From the NCBI RefSeq assembly GCF_038502225.1, contig NW_027195510.1, positions 110,396-174,395 on the forward strand: DNA of 64,000 nt. The letters are read 5' to 3'. The stretch comes from Cherax quadricarinatus (Eukaryota > Arthropoda > Malacostraca > Decapoda > Parastacidae). The notes beneath the pieces were generated by a model, which saw only the letters and a program-made list of their open reading frames with translations, ran no database searches and had not been told where the DNA came from. Position 1 is the first letter of the stretch; every line of letters begins with the position of its first letter. Below, one piece after another: positions 22,267 to 32,755 of the stretch. The position numbers and the translations under genes are program-made.

Positions 22267-23394
22267 CTAATTTCTTCGGTAATATTTCTTAAGGATGTTG
22301 ATATGATAAAGCTTAGGTTTCCCCTTGACTTCTATGAGGTAGTCAACTTTCCCACAAATTTTTAATACTTTATATGGACCTTTCCATGCTACTAATAATT
22401 TATTTGACTTGTTCGGCAAAAGTGCCAGAACTTCATCTCCTACTTTAAAACTTCTCCTCTGACTTTTGGAATCAAAATATGTTTTATACTGGTCCATTGA
22501 CAAGCTTAAGTTTTTCGAAACTATGTCAGAGGTCTCCTCAAGTTTGGATCTAAGGTCAAGGAGAAACTGATCAGAAGACTGAACCTCAGCCTTTACGTCC
22601 TCATTTGTCCATAAGTCATGAAGGATGGACAATGGGCCTCTGGCCTGTCTACCATAGAGAAGTTCAAAAGGTGAAAACCCTAAAGAGTCACTGGGAACTT
22701 CTCTCATGGCAAACAAAGCACAGGGTAGGTAACGATGCCACTCCTTAGGTTTAAGGGAGCAAAGTTTCCTTAAAATGGACTTGAGAATCGAATGCTGGCG
22801 CTCAATCCTCCCATTACAGCTGGGATGATAGGGTGTGGTGAAGAGAGGCTTCACTCCCAGAAGTTGGTATAGATGTTGCATTAAGTCAGATGTAAATTGT
22901 GTCCCACGGTCATACAAAATTTCTCTTGGGATGCCCACTCTGGAGAAGATGGACACAAGGGCTTCAGCCACCTCTGTAGTAGTTATGGTCTTTAAGGGAA
23001 CGGCTTCAGGGAAACTCGAAGCATAATCAACTAATGTTAATATATATCTATGTCCCCCAGATGAAAGTGGAGATAAAGGACCAACGATGTCAATAGCTAC
23101 TCTTTCAAAAGGTACCGTAAAGATTGGCATTTTGACCATAGGTACTCGCCTGGTACCTCGTGAGGATGACAGTTGGCAAACTTTACACGATCTACAATAG
23201 GTAGTGACATCGGAGGACATTTTTGGCCAAAAATAGGTTTCCCTAATTTTACTTAAGGTTTTACGATGCGAGAAATGTCCGGCCACTGGCAGGTCATGAG
23301 CCATTTTAAGAACAGTCTCTCTGCATTGACTTGGAACAACTAAGATGTAATAGTCTATCTCATCTGAATTTAATTTGAATACTGACTTGTACAA
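22267..23394 (-). CDS. Pol: integrase, upstream of RT
   Basis: About 375 residues, open throughout. An H2C2 zinc finger at residues ~33-70 (HDLPVAGHFSH ... CRSCKVCQ) is followed by the DDE core: D in AIDIVGPLSPL, D in YDRGTQFTSDL, E in CNGRIERQHSIL. A basic C-terminal domain contains FKVGDEVLALLPNK and WKGPYKVLK, ending KKYYRRN. It lies between protease and RT, the reverse of the usual Ty3/gypsy order. The frame opens after a TGA at 23412-23410 and overlaps the Gag-PR stop by a few bases, in the -1 frame relative to it. The nominal start is a TTG, so it is expected to be made as part of a polyprotein. Confidence 0.92.
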   Translation of the reverse strand: MYKSVFKLNSDEIDYYILVVPSQCRETVLKMAHDLPVAGHFSHRKTLSKIRETYFWPKMSSDVTTYCRSCKVCQLSSSRGTRRVPMVKMPIFTVPFERVAIDIVGPLSPLSSGGHRYILTLVDYASSFPEAVPLKTITTTEVAEALVSIFSRVGIPREILYDRGTQFTSDLMQHLYQLLGVKPLFTTPYHPSCNGRIERQHSILKSILRKLCSLKPKEWHRYLPCALFAMREVPSDSLGFSPFELLYGRQARGPLSILHDLWTNEDVKAEVQSSDQFLLDLRSKLEETSDIVSKNLSLSMDQYKTYFDSKSQRRSFKVGDEVLALLPNKSNKLLVAWKGPYKVLKICGKVDYLIEVKGKPKLYHINILKKYYRRN

Positions 23395-23402
23395 GATACC
23401 TT

Positions 23403-25158
23403 TTATATATCAAATTTATATGAAAAGGTTTTCCTTTGGATAACTTGATTTTGTTTAGCGGCATTATGGCAATTCTGAAGAGAAGGGCAATTACGTTGTA
23501 AATTGACAAAAGAGTCCTTTGATATATATAAAGGCTTGAAGTCAGGGAAAATCAAAGGATGGACAGTAGGAGAAGCGTGGGCTTTGGTCTGAGCCCTAGT
23601 CCAGACATTTATGGAATCGGAGGTGATATCTTCACTTTCATCTAACAAGTGAACCGGTGATCCTACTACCTCGCTTTCGAGAGTATCATCACTGGTGTTT
23701 AATCCCACATGAATCTCAGGAGACATTGTCTCATCTGAACTTTCGAGGGACTTCTCTGACTCTACAGAAAGAGGATCTGAAACACTTATGTCCATCTTTG
23801 GTGATGAAAGGTCAACCTCAGAAGGAAGAATGGCACCTTTTACATTACCTATTAGTACGGAGCAAGAAGTGATGGGAGCTAGTACGGCTTCAGACCAACC
23901 TGTGAACCATTTAGACCTAATGTAACAACGGATGGTAGGAAAAGTGTCCGTACGGCCCAAGTAGTCTGAAAGTATAGCAGAGGAATGAGCTTCTTTAAGG
24001 TTATGGAACAGCTTATCAGAAATGACTATACATGTGCATCCAGTGTCTCGTAAAATGGTAGATACATTAAGTCCATTAACTGTTCCTGAACAGAAGGGTG
24101 CTTGGTCATTACAGTCTTTAAAACATCTTCCAACATTTTGGACCTTCTTAGAAGGACAATCTGGACGTTTATGTCCCTTAACACCACACAAATGACAAAC
24201 AGGAATAAAAGAAGTCATTTTACTTTCCACTAGAGGCTTTGATTTCTTAAGGTCTGATGAACCCTTGCCCTTAGGGTTCGATCCCTTTAGGTCTTTATAG
24301 GAATTGTGAGCCTCAGCATACAGGTCAGCAGCCTCAGCAACTTCCTCAGCTTTAATCAGGTTACGTTCTCTGATGAATGTTCGTATCTGATGGAGAAGAG
24401 CTGTCAGGAACTGGTCAGCAACCATGAAGTCCATAAGAGATTCATAACTACGATCAGTTCCTGAACTCTCTATCCAAAAGTCGAACAAACGAAAGAGTGT
24501 TACCTGTAACTGCTGAAAGTTCTGGCCAGGCTGTAAGGTGGCATACCTGAAATCTTTCCTGTAAGAATTAGTTTTTTTGATATGCTTTAAGGATTGCCTT
24601 CTTCAGTAGGTTATAATTACATATGATATCCTGCGACAAAGTTGCATAGATATTCAAAGCGGTACCAGAAAATAACATTCCAAACCTAGTAGCCCAGGTG
24701 TCAGCAGGCCATTCACAGAGGGTAGCGGTATTTTCAAACCTGATAATGTATGAAGTTATGTCTTCCCCCTCTGTGAAGGGAGGTAAATTAGGTGTTGGAA
24801 TATGTGCACTAGCTGTACGTTGTTCCATTACTCCTTCATCTAATTGCTGTTGTGAGAAAGTTAACTTTTTATTCTCTAATTCAATGCGAGCTTGTTCGAG
24901 ATCCTTTTCTCTCTCCCTTAACTCATATTCTCTGTCCTTTGCTCTTTCCTCAAGTTCCCTTAATTTAACTTGTTTTTCACGTACTTTAGCTCTCTCCTCA
25001 CGATCAAGTCTATCACGCTCCTTTTTGTCTTCTCTTTCTCTTTCTGTTCTCTCTCTTTCAAGTCTTTCCTGGATCTTAGCACTAATGAAAGATTCTAAAT
25101 TTTTCCCTGTTATTCCTAACTTCCAGCATTCATCCAAAACTGGTATTCCTCCATATTT
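23403..25158 (-). pseudogene. Gag and aspartic protease
   Basis: The open frame begins just after a TGA at 25161-25159 with YGGIPVLDECWKLG; the ancestral ATG seems lost. The N-terminal third is a highly charged coiled coil (RE/ER-rich, about residues 25-95). A capsid-like part follows: PNLPPFTEGEDITSYIIRFE, CEWPADTWATRFGMLFSG. A one-base expansion of an A run (T7 on plus, 24572-24578) shifts the frame; the original continues YRKDFRYATLQPGQNFQQLQ into the frame at 24488-23403. That part has a CCHC knuckle CHLCGVKGHKRPDC (about 24198-24157) and a protease active site LRDTGCTCIVI (about 24056), then the flap-region VLIGN. The C-terminal ~180 residues are acidic, serine-rich and unassigned. The stop is at 23405-23403. 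Confidence 0.85.
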
Positions 25159-25703
25159 TCAAGAATAACTTAAACTACCAGGGGAAAATGAAATGGGTAT
25201 TAAAGAAAACGGAGGGTTCAATTCCTGCTCCGCTCAAACTGTAAATAAACCAGAGGGCTCGATCCCTACTTCAATTAAACAATATGTATTAAAGAAAACG
25301 AAGGGTTCTAGGCCGGCTCCGAGCAAAAAGTAAGTAGAATGGGGTCCCTTGACCATCCAATCTTCTCACCAACAAATCAAGAGTGTCCTACGACAGTTCC
25401 CTTGATATAATAAAGAGCTCAATGAAACAAATTGTCACTGGAAAATCTCGGGTCCCTAGAGTCTAATCCTCCAAAGCATTTCAAGTTCACACAGAAAGAT
25501 GGCAGAATTAAATATTATATCCTGCCTGACTTGACTTACAATAAATTGAGACTATAACAATCACCAAATCTTTCAAATACCTGTACTGTAGTCCTACCAT
25601 AGAGAATGATTACTCATGGCTCGTGGTAACCGTCTGTGGTATGCGGCGTTGAAGTTCCAATGGTAGATTGGAGATGGAGTTGAATCTTGATTCAGTAGAG
25701 TCG
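25159..25703 (-). other. 5' untranslated leader of the LTR element
   Basis: About 550 bp between the primer site and Gag. It contains repeated motifs (AAAACGRAGGGTTC; GGCTCCG) and no long frame. Confidence 0.6.
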
Positions 25704-25722
25704 AATCCTGGCAAGGTCGCCA
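25704..25722 (-). promoter_or_regulatory. Primer binding site, tRNA-Arg-like
   Basis: The plus strand reads AATCCTGGCAAGGTCGCCA, like a tRNA 3' end with discriminator G and CCA, preceded by TCG of a T-loop (TCGAATCC). The site lies 4 nt from the 5' LTR end on the coding strand. The GGTCG-CCA acceptor end suggests tRNA-Arg; isoacceptor identity is inference. Confidence 0.65.
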
Positions 25723-25726
25723 CTTG

Positions 25727-26798
25727 TGAAGGCTTACTCAGCTCTGTAACAACTTCAGACAGTATTACCAAAGCTGGCTCCTCCTCAGGAAAATTAATGA
25801 ATAGAAAAAGAAATAACAGACAAACATAAACACTTTATTATATAGAACATATAAAATATAAAACACTTAAATATGAAATATTAATCCTACATCAAAGAAA
25901 ATGAAAATGAAAAATATAAATAACTGAATTCAACGCTAATTTTAAAATTGGGTGTCTGGTGTTGGTGACACTGTGTTGTTGAAATCGTAGCCGTTGCTGA
26001 TGATGGGGGGGGGTCGCAGGTGTTGGTTAAAACCCACTGGCTCGTTCTAGTGGCTGTAAGTAATCTTTCCCGAAGACAGGAGATCAGGTTCTTGACTGCT
26101 GTAATGATGAGGGGCTATGTCCTGATTCTTCATACAAGTGCACAGGCAAGTAAATCCAATATGGGACGTCTCCAGGACGTTAGTCCGCCTCCTTCAATTT
26201 TACTCGTTGATTGACAGGTGACCCTCTCTGTCATCCAAGCTGAAAAGATAGACAGGTTACCCACTGCTTAAGAAATCACTCTCCATGATAAGTACAATAC
26301 CTAAAGGACGTGGTGATTATTACAACAGTCAACTTAGAGCAAGACTGAAGGCACTAAGTTTATTATTGGTCAAAAGTGAAGCTTTCAACCAATAAATCCA
26401 CTAGAATACAAGGCAGGCATGTACTTACAGTAGTGTTGGGAGCTGTGAGTCGAGTGATTTACTGTTTGACCAGAGCCCCACACGTTCGGGGGGGGGGGGG
26501 GAAGAGGGAGGGAAGAGGGAGGGGAAGGGATAGTGGGAGCTAGACTGACACTACCTTAACAAGCAGCCAGCAGTCAAACTATCACTTTCGGGGTGGGGGA
26601 AAAAAGGTGGGAATAGCGGGAGCTTGACTTACCCTACCTTAACAAGTATTCGGCAATGAAACTAACACTTTCGGGGAGGGGGAAAAAGGCTGGAATAGCA
26701 GGAGCTTGACTTACCCTACCTTAACAAGTTGCCGGCAATGAAACTATTGTTACTATATACTCCCTCGCTACTCCTATCTACTGAACTTTTCCCTCACA
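25727..26798 (-). repeat. 5' LTR (1072 bp)
   Basis: Matches 19647-20628 with few substitutions. It is longer mainly because a ~80-bp segment (AACAAGTATTCGGCAATGAA onward) is duplicated in tandem near 26640-26740. It also has a longer G run near 26487. Confidence 0.92.
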
Positions 26799-26803
26799 GT
26801 GAC
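26799..26803. repeat. LTR element target duplication, right (GTGAC)
   Basis: Pairs with 19642-19646. Confidence 0.85.
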
Positions 26804-27059
26804 CTGCAAGAAAATACTCGACTGGACGAGTTTACTGTGAAATTAAACAGATATCAGGGAGCGTGTTCTGAATAAGTACACAGGTCACGGCTCTGTTATA
26901 ATTAACATGATATATCGCTTGGCAAAGCCAGTGGAGATTGTGTAGCCAGTATAAACTCGGAAGGAAATCTCCAGTGTGTTCACCGCTTTCCCATGTTAAT
27001 ATTTACTGTTGTACTCGAAGAATCATGTATTAGATATAAAAATTAAGGTTTTTCTCAAC

Positions 27060-27866
27060 ACCCAGCTCAAGCTAATCATAAAATGACAAAGGATGATCAT
27101 CAGTATTTTCTTCACTTAGATGTTGACGGACGTGGAACAGCGCAAATGCTATAATTAGGAGGGAGAGAAAAGTTTTCTTAATATGGACAACTTCTAAAAT
27201 AAGAATAGAATGGTCCACTACTAGTAACATTGGCTTGAACAAAAAAAGATATCCATTCACTTCTATTAAGAATATCTCCGAGGGCCTTGAACAACGCAAG
27301 TTTGATGTAAAGACTCACAAGCATGATGACAAATTTACCCTCGCCATATTCATGTGGCCAAGCCTAATGGATGTATTTCATTATCGTGAACGGAGGTTGG
27401 TCACAAGCAATAACCGGTACCTGACCTGGTTTCAGTATTTGAGAGCCTTTCTTCACTAGGTCAGTAACGTGCTTTATCATGGCATAGGATATAGTCATGT
27501 GGAAAAAGTGGTAGCCACTCAGTTTCAGATGACAGACTATGTTTGTTGTTCTGTGGCATGACTGATGAGTGATACACAGCGCAAGCAATATGAAGTTCCT
27601 TTGGATAAGGTGATGATTCCCTGCTGTGTACCGAAGATTTTCATAATCCAATGATGGGATAAGAAAGTGAATGCTAACAATGCATTCATTTTCTTATCAT
27701 CATGCAATACGTTTTGCTTTGTGTCAGGCTTGTTTATCATTGGATGCTGGAAAAATAATTCTGCAGTCTCATGAAAAAAATCAGCTGTACTTGTGGCTGT
27801 TGGGCTGTGATCTACAATGTGTCTACTACTGATGTAAACACTCCAATTTTCTGCTGGGGTGGACAC
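27060..27866 (-). pseudogene. Decayed reading frame of an unassigned repeat-associated protein
   Basis: On the minus strand, QILKPGQVPVIACDQPPFTI is followed, across frame breaks, by GEGKFVIMLVSLYIKLALFK and ALGDILNRSEWISFFVQANV. This resembles, from memory, an uncharacterised protein family common in aquatic invertebrate genomes (theme GQ-P-V-DQPLYALAK ... GEDKFVVMFGGLHIE ... GD-L-GSGW). The frame 27866-27537 (STPAENWSVYISSRHIVDHS) may be its upstream part. Function is unknown; a mobile-element origin is inferred from its copy number in such genomes. Several stops and shifts are present. Confidence 0.5.
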
Positions 27867-28288
27867 ACAGATCCTATTAGGTCAAAATATTCCTCTGGCG
27901 AATTATCTGCCTGAAAGATTTGTGGCTCGATCATATATTACAATGGTCAAAGAGAATGCATGATATTGGCAAAGTCTTTGATTTTATTTTTACGTGTTAT
28001 GTACCAAGAAATTGTGAAAGAGGAGTTTCCTACTTCAATATATATCGAACTTCCTTTGAGTCCTCACCACAACAGTCACTCAAGCTACTGAATGTTACAT
28101 TTTGTGAAATTGTTAGACAAGCCTGAGATGTTTTTATCATGGCTTTCAATTGGTGAACAGTTTCAAACTATTTTAACAAAGGTCAAACGATAGCTGGGCA
28201 CTGACTTTTCCTGGTAATCTCAGCAAGAGAACAATCTTAGCTCAAGAAATGGTCTGGTGATACTGACAAGGTGTAGGAAAAGACATTT
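27867..28288. other. No supported gene
   Basis: Contains a plus frame at 27920-28126 with no recognised motif. Confidence 0.4.
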
Positions 28289-29300
28289 ACGTACAATTCA
28301 GAACATTTATTAAAGGAAACGTTTCACTACGAATGGCTTCTTCAGTCGAAATACAGAGATACCTAAGAAACAAGTATACATAATGGTTGGAGTCAGGTGG
28401 AAGGTAGCGTGGATAGTAGTAGTGGTAATAGTAATAGTATAGTTACGGCGAGATGGGCTGAGTTTGAGAAGGACCCGTCAACATCATGTTAAAGTGGTCT
28501 CCAGAATGGGCAACATACGATTGATTAGCAGTGTTAAAGTCTTAAATCTTCTTTAATGACTATTCTAGCCTCACTGAATTTCATGAGGTGTCCAATGTCG
28601 TCCCTGTGTTGATCACACGGGTTTCTATGGTCATCATGGCTGCAAGAGATTTTGAGTTTTCTGATCCTAATATTCACAGGTTTGGCGGTTTCCTCCACAT
28701 TCTTGAGTAGTTGAGAAGCTGGTGAATATTTCCTCAGTCATTCTTGAGTAGTTGAGAAGCTGGTGGATAGTTTAGCAAGTTTTCTCTCAAGAATTTTAGA
28801 AACGTTAGTTGCAAGGTCCCTGATCGCTAGAACGATGTAACTTGGAGGTTCTCCTTCAACTTGATTAGTGTTAATCCTGTTGAAGATGCGTGTCACACGT
28901 TTCTTGTAATATATGTGCATTCTTCCTCGAGAAACTGCAGACTGGAAACTCTGTAATCTCTCAGAAATAAGCCTATAACTATCCCTCATTTAGTTCTGGT
29001 GCCATTGTGAGAGGAAATGTAGAAGATCGTTCTTGAATGCTGGTTTACGGTAGGCTTTAAAAGTCAGTTTTCACCTGTGAGTAGAGATATGGTAGTTGGT
29101 TGCGCTTCTCCTCATCTTGCGTATATTTAATTGTAGGTTCCTTAGCGTTGATGGTGTTGAGGATGTCACGTACTTCTAGATTTTTGGGTACAGTGACCAA
29201 AAATGGCCTCCAATGGTTAACGGGTAGAGATTGCAGGTGGCTCAGGTCCTCAAAATCATTGTTTTGGCTTCTAGCATATGTGATAGGCAAAGACACAACC
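28289..29300 (-). pseudogene. Penelope-like retroelement relic (RT end, GIY-YIG end, ribozyme)
   Basis: In transcription order on the minus strand: PKNLEVRDILNTINAKEPTI and KYTQDEEKRNQLPYL (29296-29057), matching the RT palm/thumb region of Penelope-like elements; AYRKPAF and LLHFLSQWHQN near 29030; a lysine/arginine-rich linker frame (28989-28738, YYKKRVTRIFNRINTNQVEG); then HDDHRNPCDQHRDDIGHLMK and FSEARIVIKEDLR (about 28640-28545), resembling the late part of their GIY-YIG endonuclease. A hammerhead-like motif closes it at 28350-28313. Broken in several places. The RT start and the YADD box are missing. Confidence 0.65.
28313..28350 (-). ncRNA. Degraded hammerhead-like motif
   Basis: The minus strand has UCGA, CUGAAGA, GCCAUUCGUAGU, GAAAC, GUUUCC. 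Core boxes are present, but stems I and II pair poorly compared with 18144-18186. Confidence 0.45.
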
Positions 29301-29766
29301 TTTAATAATTATTTGCGGGAACCATTGTACTCTGAATGATGACCCAATGTGAAGAAGTATCCTAACGGTAAAGTTAACCTTCGGGCAGTTAATAACGAGG
29401 GACGGCTTTCTGCTCGTCCTCAGTCCAATTAATTACTAGAATGGCGAAATATAAATATAACCACATCGTCTTCTCTCAGTAGATCAGTAACAAAGTAGAT
29501 GAAAAAACAGGCAGTGAACATATGAATAATTAGACAAAGTTCCAATTAACTTCAACTTTTCCATTACTCTAGATATAGAATAATCATATGTAACAGATTA
29601 GAAAAAAATCGTATTGTGTTTCAATCAAATTCTTGCGTACCTTACGCAGGCAGACTCAATCTGAACCAGGAAGAAATAAACATACATACTCACACCAAAG
29701 GTGAGGCAGTGAGATGGTGATATTGCTGCCACACTAGCAAACGTAAACATACTCACGCTCCCCAAA

Positions 29767-29834
<68 letters not shown>

Positions 29835-31249
29835 AATAAGCAAACAGGCAAGCGTTCGCACATAAAGCAAGCTTCCTGAACTTTGATTTTAAACTTGAAA
29901 AGGCAGAGTCTTTAAGACCTCAGCAAACTTTGCTAAAGAAACTCGGTAAGATGCAAAACATGTCACCGAGCGTTATAAGCAGGGAGGAACATTGTCAAAA
30001 AAAGTTACTTAAATTGCTGTGTTGCCTGCAACAGCCTCCGGGAAGAGAAACGGGAGAACAAGAAAGAAGAGAATGAGGATGAGGGAGAATGGCAGTGAAT
30101 GTTGTGCCCAGGGAGATCTATGTGTGTCATTAGCCAGCATAATGTTGGCGCATGTGACTGATTAACCTGAGAGCTGCAGCATACCTGCCATGACAATTGA
30201 TGCTTTGTTAGAGGCCTCTCCCTTTGCAATGAGCTCTAGTTAAGTGCTCTCCCACCAATAACACACACGTATCTTCGACCTGAAATAACTTATGAAGTTA
30301 CATTTTAACTCGAGTAGTCTGTGCAGGAAACATCTGATCTGCTGTTCACACATGGGCAAGTAAATCTCTCTCTCTCTTCGACGTTATAATGTAAGATGCC
30401 ATACACATACAGGAGACCAATAGACCATGAAAGGTGTGTCTACTTGAAGTTAATCTTGGAGTTGCCGCCCCCACAGCCATATCCTAGACTAGGCTTTCTG
30501 AATGCTAGTACGATCGAACAGGCTGCTGGTACCAGCAGTACGCAGTTCAACGTTTGCTCCAGTTCCATCAGGAACTGACTGGAACTTATCAGGCCAGGTA
30601 CTTTGTTACCAACTCCTCTTATGCATTGAGAGAGCGTGTTGATAAGTATTGGTCAGTTTACACTTGAGTTCTTTTTCTGCTTTTTATTTTAGGAATTTTG
30701 TACCGTCAGTGAAGCAAGCCTCCTGGTTTCATGTAGGGCGACATCGATGTGCAGGTTTGGAATCAATTTCTCAAGAATTTTCCAAGAGTAGATTATTATA
30801 ATCTGAGTAGTACAGTTCAGTGGACTTCAAAAGCACCCAAAAATTCAAATGCTTGATTCCGTTTATACGAGCAGTAAAATGACTTTGTTTATTTTTTATC
30901 CAATTATACAGATTCTCCTTGTTTGAAAGGGACAGGTTAGTGTGTGATCGCTGTGCATGAGATATATAATGTGAATATGATAACTTTATACAATACTGAC
31001 AAGCTGGAAAGAGAGACTCATGTGGAACAGTAAGGTATCTTTAATTCAAAGCGTAGAAGCAGGAAACAGAACATATAAATGACTGGTAACATAGGAAGGA
31101 CGCCAATAAGCCACAGCAGGAAGACCGATGACCTTAATCACAACTCATGACGTAGGCAAACCTCATCATACTAAGAAAAATAACTGCAACACTCTATAAC
31201 TCAAATAATTCAGCGACCATAAGAAGCAACAAACCTTCTGAGTTATTTA
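29301..31249. other. No gene seen; (CA)n at 29768-29831
   Basis: About 1.9 kb of mostly unique-looking DNA with one long CA microsatellite. The short frames at 30005-30229 (-) and 30396-30578 (+) have no recognised motif. Confidence 0.45.
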
Positions 31250-31376
31250 CATGTAAGATGAAACATAACATAAAAGAAAAAATATGTACATCTTTAAATG
31301 TATAAGAATTTTTTTAGAAAGAACTTAACTTTAAATGAGCTCTTGCTAATTGAACAATTTTACCTATTCGGCACCT
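31250..31376 (-). mobile_element. MITE-A fragment (copy 4)
   Basis: The reverse complement of the family's left third, ending TTTTACCTATTCGGCAC at the terminus, then (AT)n. About 260 bp of the element is missing. Confidence 0.75.
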
Positions 31377-31403
31377 TTATATATATATATATATATATAT
31401 ATA
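31377..31403. repeat. (AT)n microsatellite
   Basis: Short AT run between two MITE-A copies. Confidence 0.95.
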
Positions 31404-31791
31404 TGTCGTGCCGAATAGGCAGAACTTGCGATCTTGGCTTAAATAGCAACGCTCATCTTGCCATATAGGACAAGTGAAAATTTGTGTATGCAATAATTTC
31501 GCCAAAATCATTCTAAACCTAACGAAAAAAATGTATTTCACTGTGTTTGTTTAGTATTAAATTAATGTAAACAAATCTAAAATATATTTAGTTGGATTAG
31601 GCTAAAATAAATTGCGTTTGTCATAATAAGGTTAGGTAAGTTTTCTAAGTTCCTTTTGGTGCAAAATTATAATTTTTTTCATCAACATTAATGAAAAAAA
31701 AATATATCTTTAAACGTATAAGAGAAAATTTTAGAAAGGACTTAATTTTAAATGAGTTCTTGCTAATTGACCAGTTTTACATATTCGGCAC

Positions 31792-31795
<4 letters not shown>
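31404..31795 (-). mobile_element. MITE-A copy 5, full length
   Basis: Begins TGTCGTGCCGAATAGG and ends TATTCGGCACGACA. The interior is the reverse complement of copy 2. (AT)n abuts both ends. Confidence 0.92.

Positions 31796-31871
<76 letters not shown>
31796..31871. repeat. (AT)n microsatellite
   Basis: About 37 TA dinucleotides between MITE-A and the Tc1-like relic. Confidence 0.97.
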
Positions 31872-31872
<1 letters not shown>

Positions 31873-31874
<2 letters not shown>

Positions 31875-32453
31875 CAGTGCTCGTCACGGCATTATGCCGG
31901 GTGACCGCCCAGGCATAATGCCTTGACGAAAATCAAAGGCCTACCATACAGGGGGGTATTTTTTCGTCAGTGCATTCTGCTGGGTAACAGCCATTAGCAT
32001 GATGTCACGGCCTATCGCCACACTTCACAGTAACTTCTCATTGATCACGTGGCTGCCGTGGTGAGAGGAAGTATTGCACTGTTGTCTCTCATCTGCCCCA
32101 TCTTTTATCCGCTGCTCACTTTTGTTTTGAGGCTATACATGTTAGATTATGGGTAAAATGAAGTCTTTAACACCTGAAACTATTGCTCAAATCATAGGGC
32201 TTCACAAAGCTGGGCATCAGACGAAAGAAACAGTGGAGAATGTGTGTGTGAGCGTTCAGTGAGGAACTGGGTGCAGCGTTTCAAGGCTGCTGGCGGTGTC
32301 AAGTTACCGTCTGGCAAACCTCGTCATGGCCCCTCGAGGAAGACATCTGTTTGTACCTTAACTGTGTTAAAGAAGCAGTTAGAGAGTAACTGCTTCTTTA
32401 ACCCAGTGCAACACTTCCACTCACCACGGCTTTGTGAAGCCCTATGATTTGCC
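31873..32453 (+). pseudogene. Tc1/mariner element, 5' end with transposase DNA-binding domain
   Basis: It starts CAGTGCTCGTCACGGCATTA next to TA, like a Tc1/mariner terminal repeat inserted in (TA)n. An ATG at 32149 opens MGKMKSLTPETIAQIIGLHK, then after a frame break RSVRNWVQRFKAAGGVKLPS and GKPRHGPSRKTS, the paired helix-turn-helix region of Tc1-type transposase. The DDE catalytic half and right terminus are absent. After 32362 the sequence folds back: GTTAAAGAAGCAGTTA/TAACTGCTTCTTTAAC is a hairpin, and 32425-32449 is the reverse complement of 32191-32215. Confidence 0.75.
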
Positions 32454-32457
32454 TACC

Positions 32458-32560
32458 TCTCTTCATCAACATTTAACAGTAACTCAAAATTTTCCTGCCA
32501 TCTTCCCAATACCTCTAACTCCCCATCTACTAGCACCCCTATTCCTCTACGGTTGTGTCT
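32458..32560 (-). mobile_element. Short RTE-like LINE fragment
   Basis: CTTCATCAACATTTAACA, CCATCTTCCCAATACCTCTA and AACTC match 52908-52985 of the RTE-like copy with several changes. Confidence 0.65.
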
Positions 32561-32716
32561 ATTGCGTCCAACGTTTGATGCTTTACTCTGCCGCGACGAT
32601 TTGATAGTAGCCTATCTGACTTTGACAATACTATATCTCTAGATCTCATGCTGACCTCTTTAGAGATTTCCTGGTCCTTGACTCTTGTCTACCTCCTGAT
32701 TTGTCGTATGTCTACT

Positions 32717-32720
<4 letters not shown>

Positions 32721-32752
<32 letters not shown>
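32721..32752. repeat. (TG)n microsatellite
   Basis: About 16 TG dinucleotides. Confidence 0.97.

Positions 32753-32755
<3 letters not shown>

Larger units (their letters stand above)
19647..26798 (-). mobile_element. Full-length Ty3/gypsy-type LTR retrotransposon, order Gag-PR-IN-RT-RH
   Basis: A 7.15-kb element on the minus strand bounded by two LTRs (TG...CA on the coding strand) and GTGAC 5-bp target duplications. In transcription order it has 5' LTR, tRNA-type primer site, Gag with zinc knuckle, aspartic protease, integrase, reverse transcriptase, RNase H, polypurine tract and 3' LTR. Integrase before RT is the copia-like order, known in Ty3/gypsy elements only from the Gmr1-like group as I remember it. 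Nonsense codons, indels and two altered catalytic residues show this copy is inactive. Confidence 0.92.

Noticed and set aside
26020..26214. A 64-residue plus frame inside the LTR
   Set aside because: Lies within the LTR on the antisense strand and is broken in the other LTR.
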